A stretch of DNA of 64,000 nt from positions 25,713 through 89,712 of the forward strand of contig JAICYJ010000004.1 in the NCBI GenBank assembly GCA_025934255.1, read 5' to 3'. Below the pieces are notes generated by a model, which searched no databases, was not told the DNA's origin, and saw only the letters and a list, made by a program, of their open reading frames with translations. Positions 46,019 to 54,005 of the stretch are shown here, piece by piece. Position 1 is the first letter of the stretch; every line of letters begins with the position of its first letter. The stretch comes from Thermoleophilia bacterium (GTDB lineage: Bacteria; Actinomycetota; Thermoleophilia; Gaiellales; JAICJC01). A program made the position numbers and the translations under genes.

Positions 46019-47740
46019 GTGAGCACAACTCTCAAGAACCAGGTTCTGAAATCGGTCACCGCCACCCGCGGTGACGAGCTGCGCTGCAAGGGCTGGAAGC
46101 AGGAGTCGCTGCTACGCATGCTCGAGAACAACATGGAGCTGGCGGAGGACCCCGAACGCCTGGTCATCTACGGCGGCATCGGCAAGTGCGCCCGAAACTG
46201 GGAGTCGTACCACGCCATCGTCGACGCGCTGCTCGAGCTCGAGAACGACGAGACGCTGGCCATCCAGTCGGGCATGCCGGTCGCCATCTTCCGCACCCAC
46301 CGGCTGGCGCCGCGGGTGGTGATGGCGAACACGAACATCATGAAGGCGACCTGGCCGGTGTTCTACGACCTGCAGGACAAGAACCTGACCATGTTCGCGC
46401 AGTACACGGCCGCCCCCTGGGAGTACATCGGCACTCAGGGCGTGATCCAGGGCACCTTCGAGACGCTGGCGGCGATCGGCGACCAGCACTTCGGCGGCTC
46501 GCTGGTCGGCCGGGTGCTGCTGACCGCCGGCCACGGTGGCATGGGCGGCAACCAGACGCGTGCGATGGCGATGCTGGGCGGCGTCTGCGTGTCCTGCGAC
46601 GCCGACGTGCGTGTGATCAATCGCCGCATCGACAAGGGCTTCTGCGATGTTCTGGCGTCCTCGCTGGACGAGGCGATCGCGATGGCCGAGGAGGCGCGCG
46701 GCGCCCGCCGGCCGCTGGGCATCGGCGTGGTCGGAAACGCCGCCGACGTCTTCCCAACCCTGCTCGAGCGCGGCTGGAAGCCGGACATCGTCACCGAGAT
46801 GTGTCCCTGTCACGATCCTCTCTCCTACATCCCGGCGGGGCTGTCGCCGGACGAGGCAACGGCGCTTCGGAATCGTGACCGCGTGGGCTACCTGGCCCAG
46901 GCGCGAGCATCGATGATCCGTCAGCTGGAGGCGATGATCGGCTTCGAGGAGGCCGGCTGCCAGGTGTTCGAGTACGGCACCTCGATCCGTAAGGAGAGCC
47001 GCGACGGCGGCATGCCGGAGGAGCGGGCGATGCAGATCCGCCGCTTCGTGGCCGCGTACCTGCGCGAGCTGTTCCTGCTCGGCCGCGGCCCCTTCCGGTG
47101 GACGTGCCTGTCCGGCGAGGCATCCGACCTTGCCCGGCTCGACGGCCTGGCGTTGGAGATGTTCCCGGACGACGAGACGACCGTGAAGTGGATCACGCTG
47201 GCTCGCGAGCACATCCCGATCGAGGCGCTGCCGGCACGGGTCTGCTACCTCGGCTTCGGCGAGCGGCGGGCGTTCGGGCAGGCGGTGAACGAGCTGATCC
47301 GCACCGGCGAGGTGGTGGGACCGGTGGCCTTCTCGCGCGACAACCTCGACTCGGGCTCGATCGTCAACCCCACGTTCGAATCCGAGCGGATGCTGGACGG
47401 CAGCGACCTGATCTCGGACTGGCCCTACCTGAACGCGCTGCTGAACACGGCCGGTATGGCCGACCTGGTCGCAATCCAGGCCAACTACTCGATGGGTGAG
47501 GCGATCCATACCGGCGTCACCATGATCGCCGATGGCAGCGCGGAGGCCGCGCTGCGGCTGGAGGCGTGCTTGACCACCGACTCCGGCATCGGCGTGATCC
47601 GTCACGCCCAGGCCGGCTACGAGGCGGCGCGAGCGGCCGCCGAGGGCCGCGGGCCGCTCACTAACGAGAGCATCAAGGTGCCGCTGTGGTGGAGCCCGAC
47701 CGCCACCTTCGGACCGGCAGGCGGTGATGGACGAGTCTGA
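46019..47740 (+). CDS. Urocanate hydratase-like protein (variant)
   Basis: LRCKGWKQESLLRMLENNMELAEDPERLVIYGGIGKCARNW; YIGTQGVIQGTFE; TAGHGGMGGNQTRAM; ALPARVCYLGFGERR; DSGSIVNPTFESERMLDGSDLISDWPYLNALLNTA. Confidence 0.9.
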   Translation: MSTTLKNQVLKSVTATRGDELRCKGWKQESLLRMLENNMELAEDPERLVIYGGIGKCARNWESYHAIVDALLELENDETLAIQSGMPVAIFRTHRLAPRVVMANTNIMKATWPVFYDLQDKNLTMFAQYTAAPWEYIGTQGVIQGTFETLAAIGDQHFGGSLVGRVLLTAGHGGMGGNQTRAMAMLGGVCVSCDADVRVINRRIDKGFCDVLASSLDEAIAMAEEARGARRPLGIGVVGNAADVFPTLLERGWKPDIVTEMCPCHDPLSYIPAGLSPDEATALRNRDRVGYLAQARASMIRQLEAMIGFEEAGCQVFEYGTSIRKESRDGGMPEERAMQIRRFVAAYLRELFLLGRGPFRWTCLSGEASDLARLDGLALEMFPDDETTVKWITLAREHIPIEALPARVCYLGFGERRAFGQAVNELIRTGEVVGPVAFSRDNLDSGSIVNPTFESERMLDGSDLISDWPYLNALLNTAGMADLVAIQANYSMGEAIHTGVTMIADGSAEAALRLEACLTTDSGIGVIRHAQAGYEAARAAAEGRGPLTNESIKVPLWWSPTATFGPAGGDGRV

Positions 47741-48986
47741 ACCAGCCCGCGCCGACCTGGTCGTCGTCAACGCCGGCGAGGTGATCACCTGCCTGCCGCG
47801 GGGCGACGACCGGTTGGGCAGGATCCCCGACGGCATCGTCGCCGTCGCCGGTGAGCGGATCGTGGGCGTGGGGACGTCCGACGAGGTTGCCCGCCGCGTC
47901 GACCTGAGCGGTGCCACGCCGCTCGACGCTGGGGGCGGCATCGTCGCGCCCGGCTTCGTCGACCCCCACACCCACGTCGTGTTCGGCGGCAGCCGGGTCG
48001 AGGAGTACGCGGCCACCGTCGGCGGCTCGCTCGAGCTTTTCCGCGCCGGCCACACCACCGGCATCCTGGCCACCGTCGAGATGACCCGCGCGGCCACAGT
48101 CGAGGAGCTGACCGACTCCGCCGCCGCCCGCATAGAGGCGATGGCCGTCCACGGTACGACCACCGTTGAGAGCAAGACCGGTTACGGACTGACGCCAGAG
48201 TGCGAGTTGAAGATGCTGGAGGTGAACCGGCGGCTGGATGAGGCGATGGCGGTCGACGTGATCAGCACCTTCCTGGGCGCCCACGCGATCCCGGAGGGGA
48301 TGACCGCCGGCCGTTACACCGACCAGGTGGTGGCCGAGATGATCCCGCGCGTGGCCGAGGCGGGGCTGGCCGACTTCTGTGACGTCTACTGCGACGAGGG
48401 CTACTTCAGCGCCGAGCAGTCGCGGCGGATCCTCGAGGCCGGCCTGGACGCCGGGCTCGCCGCCAAGATCCACGCCGATGCCTACTCCGACCACGGCGGC
48501 GCGCGCGTGGCCGCCGAACTCGGCGCCGTGTCGGCCGACCACCTCAACCACACAGGGCGCGGCGATATGCAGGCACTGGCGGAACGCGGCGTCGTCGGCG
48601 TGCTGATGCCAGGCCTCGACTTCGCGGTCGCGCACCCCCGTCCGTTCGACGCGCGGGCGATGATCGACGCCGGCATCACGATCGCGCTTGCCACCGACCT
48701 CTGCCCGGGTTGCTGGCTGGAGTCGCAGCAGTTGGTGATGGCGCTGGCGGCACGCCTGTACGGCATCCCCGCCGACGACGCGCTGCTGGCGGTGACGGTC
48801 GGCGGCGCCCGCGCGCTGGCGTTGGACGATCGCGGCGCGCTTGCCCCCGGCCTGCTCGCCGACCTCCAGATCTGGGATGCTGGCACCCATCTCGATCTTG
48901 TCTACAAGCTCGGCCGAAACGCAGTGGTTACGGTGGTCAAGCGCGGCCGCGTGCAGGTGATGGAGCCCGTGGAGGCGATGACGTGA
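47724..48986 (+). CDS. Imidazolonepropionase-like amidohydrolase (HutI-like)
   Basis: GGGIVAPGFVDPHTHVVFGGSRVEEYA; HGTTTVESKTGYGLTPECELKMLEVNRRL; FLGAHAIPEG; VSADHLNHTG; ALATDLCPG; start could be 47727. Confidence 0.9.
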   Translation: MMDESEPARADLVVVNAGEVITCLPRGDDRLGRIPDGIVAVAGERIVGVGTSDEVARRVDLSGATPLDAGGGIVAPGFVDPHTHVVFGGSRVEEYAATVGGSLELFRAGHTTGILATVEMTRAATVEELTDSAAARIEAMAVHGTTTVESKTGYGLTPECELKMLEVNRRLDEAMAVDVISTFLGAHAIPEGMTAGRYTDQVVAEMIPRVAEAGLADFCDVYCDEGYFSAEQSRRILEAGLDAGLAAKIHADAYSDHGGARVAAELGAVSADHLNHTGRGDMQALAERGVVGVLMPGLDFAVAHPRPFDARAMIDAGITIALATDLCPGCWLESQQLVMALAARLYGIPADDALLAVTVGGARALALDDRGALAPGLLADLQIWDAGTHLDLVYKLGRNAVVTVVKRGRVQVMEPVEAMT

Positions 48987-50482
48987 TCGTCACCCTCGAC
49001 GGGCGCAGCCTGGGCGTGGACGACCTGGTCGCCGTTGCCCGCGAGGGAGCGTCCGTCGAGATCGACGCCGGCGCCGTCGAGCGGATGCGCCGCTCGCGCC
49101 AGGTGCTGGAGGCGGCGGTCGCCCGCGGCGAGCCGATCTACGGCGCCACCACCGCGGTGGGCGCGCTGAAGCGGGTCAGCGTCGATCCCGCGGCCGTCGC
49201 CGGGTTCAACCGCGGCATGCTGCTGAACTGCCTGGTCGGGCAGGGGCCGGCGGTGGGCGAGGACGTGGTGCGGGCGACGCTGCTTCGGCTGGCCAACGGC
49301 TTCGCCGGCGGCACCACCGGCGTCCGCCCCGAGCTGGCCGAGCTGGTGGTGGCGGCGCTGAACGAGGGCTGGCCGCTCGAGATGCGGCTGCGGGGATCGG
49401 TCGGCCAGGCCGATCTCGCCCCGCTGGCCGAGCTCGCGGTCGGCCTGCTCGACCGCGGCGGATTCGAGCTCGAGGCCGGAGAGGGTCTTGCCCTGATCGA
49501 CAACAGCAGCTTCTCGACGGCGCTGGCCGGCCTTGCCCTGGCCGACGCCCTGCAGCTGGCCGCCTGGCTGGAGACCGCCGCCGCGCTCGACATGGAGGGC
49601 TTCCGAGCCAACCCGGCGTTGCTTCACCCGGTGCTGCGGGAGCGCTCCTACGCGGGCCTGCAGGCGACGGCCGAGCGGCTGCGGCTGCTGCTGTCGGGCA
49701 GCGCCCTGCACGAGCCGGGCACGCCGCGCAACCTGCAGGACCCGCTCACCTACCGCAACATCCCGCAGCTGCACGGCGCTTTGCGCGACGCGCTCGCGTT
49801 CGCGGGCGGCCAGCTGGCGATCGAGCTGAACGCGGCAGACAGCAACCCGCTGGTCGACGTCGACGAATCGCGGGTGGTGTCGGTGGCCTGCTTCGAGATC
49901 CTGCCCTTGGCGGCGGCGCTCGACTTCGTCCGGATCGCGCTTGCGCCGGTGCTGACCAGCGCCAACGAGCGCAGCATGAAGCTGCTGCACGCCGGCTTCT
50001 CGGGGCTGCCGGCCGGCCTCGCGGCCGAGCCGGAATCGGGCGACGACGGCTATACCGAGTTCGGCGTGGCCGGCCAGGCGTTGGCCGCCGAGGCACGCCT
50101 GTTGGCAGCACCGGTGTCGTACGAGATGGCCAGTTCCAGCCAGGCCGAGGGCATCGAGGACCGGATGACGATGGCGCCGCTGGCGGCCCGGCGGCTGGCC
50201 GAGATGCTCGACCTCGGCCGTGCGCTGGCCGCCGTCGAACTGGTAGTCGCCTCCCGGGCGATCGACCTTGGCCCGCAGCGGGCGCTGGGCGCAGGCACCC
50301 AGGCCCTGTACCGGTTCGTGCGCGCACACATCCCCACCACCGGCCGCGGCGAGGCCGTGCCCGCCGACCTCGCGCCGCTGGCCGAGGCCCTCCGTACCAG
50401 CGCCAGCTCGGTCGCCACGGCTCCGCAGTCCGAGCAGCCAGCGACCACATCCCCCATGCAGCATGCCCCAAAGGAGAGGTGA
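48983..50482 (+). CDS. HAL/PAL-family lyase-like protein lacking MIO triad (second copy)
   Basis: GTG start overlapping HutI stop; VTLDGRSLGVDDLVAVAREG; IYGATTAVG; MIO-loop region RGSVGQADLAPLAELAVGLL (canonical GSVGASGDLAPL); MEGFRANPALLHPVL; NLQDPLTYRNIPQ; SSSQAEGIEDRMTMAPLAARR. Confidence 0.9.
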   Translation: MIVTLDGRSLGVDDLVAVAREGASVEIDAGAVERMRRSRQVLEAAVARGEPIYGATTAVGALKRVSVDPAAVAGFNRGMLLNCLVGQGPAVGEDVVRATLLRLANGFAGGTTGVRPELAELVVAALNEGWPLEMRLRGSVGQADLAPLAELAVGLLDRGGFELEAGEGLALIDNSSFSTALAGLALADALQLAAWLETAAALDMEGFRANPALLHPVLRERSYAGLQATAERLRLLLSGSALHEPGTPRNLQDPLTYRNIPQLHGALRDALAFAGGQLAIELNAADSNPLVDVDESRVVSVACFEILPLAAALDFVRIALAPVLTSANERSMKLLHAGFSGLPAGLAAEPESGDDGYTEFGVAGQALAAEARLLAAPVSYEMASSSQAEGIEDRMTMAPLAARRLAEMLDLGRALAAVELVVASRAIDLGPQRALGAGTQALYRFVRAHIPTTGRGEAVPADLAPLAEALRTSASSVATAPQSEQPATTSPMQHAPKER

Positions 50483-50484
50483 CC

Positions 50485-52161
50485 ATGCGTAACTCCGCGA
50501 AGCTCAACCAGCTGCGACGTGGACGCAGCGAGCTCGAGAACCACGTGATCGACGAGTTCGTAGGCGGCCACATCACCCGCCGCGAGTTCCTGCGCCGCGG
50601 CTCCATCATCGGCCTGTCGGTGCCGCTGCTGGGCGCGATCGCGAGCGCCTGCGGCGGCGCCAACTCGACTGCCAGCAGCGGTGGCTCAGCCGCGGCCGCC
50701 AAGGCCGGCTCGTCGCTGAAGATCGCGAGCGTCGTCCCCACCGGCGCCATCAATCCGCTCAGCATCGCCGACGAAGGCGGACTCACCATGCTGCAGCAGA
50801 CCGGCGAGACGCTGGTCTTCAACAACCCCAAGACCAACGTGCTGGAGCCGGTGCTTGCCACCTCCTGGAAGTCGAACCCGGCCGGCGACGTGTGGACCTT
50901 CACCCTGCGAAACGGCGTCACGTTCAACAATGGCCAGCCGATGACGGCCGACGACGTCGTCTACTCGTTCCAGTCGCAGACCAACCCGAAGGTCTACGTC
51001 AACGCCTCGTCGGTGTTCACCGGCGTGCTCACCAACGACGGCGTCGAGAAGGTCGACGACAGCACCGTCGCCTTCCACCTGAACGGGCCCAACGGCAACT
51101 TCCCCTACCTGATCTCCTCGGACAACTACAACATGGTGATCGTGCCCAAGGACACCGACTTCGACAAGTGGGAGAAGACGTTCGTCGGCACCGGCCCGTT
51201 CGTGATGAAGTCGTACCAGCCCAAGGTCGGCGCCACCTTCGCGCCGAGCCCGCACTACTGGGGCGGCAACGTGCTGCCCAGCGAGCTGCAGTTCATCTTC
51301 TATCCCACCCAGCAGCCACAGATTCTGGCCCTGCAGGCCGGAAACGTCGACATCGTCAATCTGATCGTCCCTCAGGGCGCGGAGGCGGTCATCAACAACC
51401 CCTCCTACAACCTACTGGTGTCGAAGTCGTCGCAGCACCGCGAGCTGTCGATGCGCTGCGACCAGGCGCCCTGGGACAACAAGCTGGTGCGCCAGGCGAT
51501 GGCGCTCAGCCTCGACCGGCCCGGCATCATCAATGCGCTCTACAAGCAGTACGCCCAGCTCGGCAACGACAACGTGTTCGCGCCGATCTTCCGCTCCACC
51601 GACACCAGCGTGCCGCAGCGGACGCAGAACAACTCCAAGGACAAGCAGCTGCTGTCGCACGCCGGACACACGAACGGCTTCAGCACCCAGCTCTACACCG
51701 AGGACTATCAGGAGATTCCGCAGTACGCGCAGATCATCAAGCAGGCGGCCTCCGCCATCGGCATCAACATCGACCTGCACGTGCAGAGCCAGGCCGACTA
51801 CTATGGCGACGCCGTGTTCGGCAAGTCCAACTGGCTGGACGGCGCCATGAGCCTGGTCGACTACGGCCACCGCGGCGTCCCCAACGTGTTCCTGGAGGCG
51901 CCGCTGGAGTCGGACGGGTCATGGAACGCCGCCCACTTCAAGAACTCCATCTACGACGGCCTGGTCAAGAGCTACGTGAGCGCGCTCGATCTCAGCAGCC
52001 AGCGCAACTACGCCGGCCAGCTGGAGCGACTGATGCTCGACGAGACGCCGCTGATCCTGGCCTACTGGTTCGACTCCATCAGCGTCACCAAGAAGAACAT
52101 CGCCGGCGTGGTCACCACCGGCATGGGTCAGATCTACTTGAATCGGGCCGGCCTCACGTAG
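50485..52161 (+). CDS. ABC transporter substrate-binding protein, family 5 (peptide/opine type), Tat/lipoprotein signal
   Basis: TRREFLRRGSIIGLSVPLLGAIASACGG; VLEPVLATSWKSNPAGDVWTFTLRNGVTFNNGQPMTADDVVYSF. Confidence 0.92.
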   Translation: MRNSAKLNQLRRGRSELENHVIDEFVGGHITRREFLRRGSIIGLSVPLLGAIASACGGANSTASSGGSAAAAKAGSSLKIASVVPTGAINPLSIADEGGLTMLQQTGETLVFNNPKTNVLEPVLATSWKSNPAGDVWTFTLRNGVTFNNGQPMTADDVVYSFQSQTNPKVYVNASSVFTGVLTNDGVEKVDDSTVAFHLNGPNGNFPYLISSDNYNMVIVPKDTDFDKWEKTFVGTGPFVMKSYQPKVGATFAPSPHYWGGNVLPSELQFIFYPTQQPQILALQAGNVDIVNLIVPQGAEAVINNPSYNLLVSKSSQHRELSMRCDQAPWDNKLVRQAMALSLDRPGIINALYKQYAQLGNDNVFAPIFRSTDTSVPQRTQNNSKDKQLLSHAGHTNGFSTQLYTEDYQEIPQYAQIIKQAASAIGINIDLHVQSQADYYGDAVFGKSNWLDGAMSLVDYGHRGVPNVFLEAPLESDGSWNAAHFKNSIYDGLVKSYVSALDLSSQRNYAGQLERLMLDETPLILAYWFDSISVTKKNIAGVVTTGMGQIYLNRAGLT

Positions 52162-52170
52162 GAGGATCGC

Positions 52171-53124
52171 CTCATCGCCATCTTCATCCTCAAGCGCGTC
52201 CTGCTCGCCCTGATCACCCTCTGGATCCTGTCGGTGATCGTGTTCCTGGCCGGACAGAAGCTCCCGGGCGATCCCGGGCGGGCGATCCTCGGCCCGCTCG
52301 CCCAGGAGAGCGGCGTGCGACAGCTCGACCACAAGCTGGGCGTCGACCGGCCGCTGCTGACCCAGTACGACGCCTGGGTCACCAACCTGCTGCACGGCGA
52401 TCTCGGCACCTCGTACGAGTACAACCGGCCGATCGCGCCGATGATCCGAACCGCGCTTGCCAACTCGTTGAAGCTGGCGCTGGTGGCGTTCCTGATGTGC
52501 GTGCCGCTGTCGATCCTGGCCGGGGTGGTGGCGGCGCTCAGCTACGGCAACTGGCCCGATCGCACCATCAGCGTGATCGGACTGTCCGCCCTGGGCCTGC
52601 CCGAGTTCGTGTCGGGAGTGTTCCTGATCCTGATCTTCGGGATCTGGCTGAATGTGTTGCCCCTTGATGCAACGCCGCCGCCGGGGGCCGGCCCCGGCAC
52701 CCAGGTCTACCACCTGATCATGCCGGCGATCCCGATCACGCTGGTGCTGTTCGGCTACATCATGCGGATGGCGCGGGCGGGCACGATCGCCGTGCTCGAC
52801 GCCGACTACACGCGCACCGCAGTGCTGAAAGGGCTGCCGCGGCGCACCGTGATCCTGCGCCACGTGCTACCCAATGCGCTGCTGCCCACGATCACGGTGG
52901 TCGCCACCCAGGTCGGCTACATGGTCGGCGGCCTGGTGCTGGTCGAATACCTGTTCCACTACCAGGGCATCGGCGCGCTCACCTACAACGCGGCCACTAA
53001 CAAGGACTTCCCGATGCTGGAGGCGGCGGTGCTGGTGATCGGGATCATCTACCTGGTCTGCACACTGGTGGCCGACATCGCATATACGCTGCTGAACCCG
53101 CGGCTGCGGCTGGCGGCGGATTGA
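52171..53124 (+). CDS. ABC transporter permease (OppB/DppB-like); start codon uncertain
   Basis: IAIFILKRVLLALITLWILSVIVFLAGQKLPGDPG...; frame opens upstream of ATG 52234 right after AGGAGG at 52160-52165; EYLFHYQGIGALTYNAATNKDFPMLEA. Confidence 0.85.
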   Translation, partial: LIAIFILKRVLLALITLWILSVIVFLAGQKLPGDPGRAILGPLAQESGVRQLDHKLGVDRPLLTQYDAWVTNLLHGDLGTSYEYNRPIAPMIRTALANSLKLALVAFLMCVPLSILAGVVAALSYGNWPDRTISVIGLSALGLPEFVSGVFLILIFGIWLNVLPLDATPPPGAGPGTQVYHLIMPAIPITLVLFGYIMRMARAGTIAVLDADYTRTAVLKGLPRRTVILRHVLPNALLPTITVVATQVGYMVGGLVLVEYLFHYQGIGALTYNAATNKDFPMLEAAVLVIGIIYLVCTLVADIAYTLLNPRLRLAAD

Positions 53125-54005
53125 GCGCCACCGCCGCACCGATCGAGCCCAGCGGCGCGGTCGACGCCGGCTCGGCGAGCACCTTGCGCCGGGAGGTGTG
53201 GCGCGAGCTGCGGCACTCGCGCAGCTTCCTGATCGGCATGACCATCGTGCTGGTGTGGACGGTGTGCGCCGTGGCCGGCTACCACATCGGGCCCTACACG
53301 CCGTTCGAGCAGAACCTGAACGCAGTCAACACGGCTCCGTCGGGCTCGCACTGGTTCGGCACCGACCAGGTTGGCCGCGACGTGTTCTCACGGGTGATCG
53401 CGGGCGCGCGTTCGGTGATGCTGGTGGCGTTCGCGGCCACCCTGCTCGGGACCATCCTCGGTACCGTCTTGGGACTGATCACCGGCTACCTGCGTGGGTG
53501 GGTGGACGAGAGCCTGAGCCGCCTGATCGACGCGCTGCTGGCACTGCCGGTGGTGGTCACCGCGGTGCTGGTGGTGGCCGCGCTCGGCCCATCGTCGATC
53601 ACCGTCGCCCTCTGCATCGGCGTCATCTTCGCGCCCCTGATCGCCCGCACGGTGCGCACCGCCGTGATCCAGGAGCGCGAACTCGACTACATCACGGCGG
53701 CCCGGCTGCGGGACGAGCGGGGCAGCTACATCATGTTCTCGGAGCTGCTGCCCAACGTGATGCCGCCGATCATGGTCGAGTTCACCGTGCGGCTGGGCTA
53801 CGCCATCTTCACGGTCGCCTCGCTGTCGTTCCTGGGCCTCGGCATCCAGCTGCCGACGCCGGACTGGGGGCTCGACATCTCGCAGAACATCTCCGTCGTC
53901 TCCGCCGGCTACTGGTGGGAGGTACTGTTCGCCGCCGCCGCCATCGCCAGCCTGGTGATCGGCATCAACCTGGTCGCCGACGCCATCGAGAAGGCGATGG
54001 AGTGA
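53121..54005 (+). CDS. ABC transporter permease (OppC/DppC-like)
   Basis: GSHWFGTDQVGRDVFSRVIAGARSVMLVAFAATLLGTILG; TTG start overlapping upstream stop. Confidence 0.9.
   Translation: MSATAAPIEPSGAVDAGSASTLRREVWRELRHSRSFLIGMTIVLVWTVCAVAGYHIGPYTPFEQNLNAVNTAPSGSHWFGTDQVGRDVFSRVIAGARSVMLVAFAATLLGTILGTVLGLITGYLRGWVDESLSRLIDALLALPVVVTAVLVVAALGPSSITVALCIGVIFAPLIARTVRTAVIQERELDYITAARLRDERGSYIMFSELLPNVMPPIMVEFTVRLGYAIFTVASLSFLGLGIQLPTPDWGLDISQNISVVSAGYWWEVLFAAAAIASLVIGINLVADAIEKAME

Noticed and set aside
46112-48175. 687-aa minus-strand ORF antisense to urocanase/HutI genes
   Set aside because: Shadow ORF from high GC; plus-strand frames have clear family motifs and the antisense product is low-complexity with no recognisable domain
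48902-50464. 520-aa minus-strand ORF antisense to the second HAL gene
   Set aside because: Same GC-driven antisense artefact (Gln/Arg/Gly-rich)
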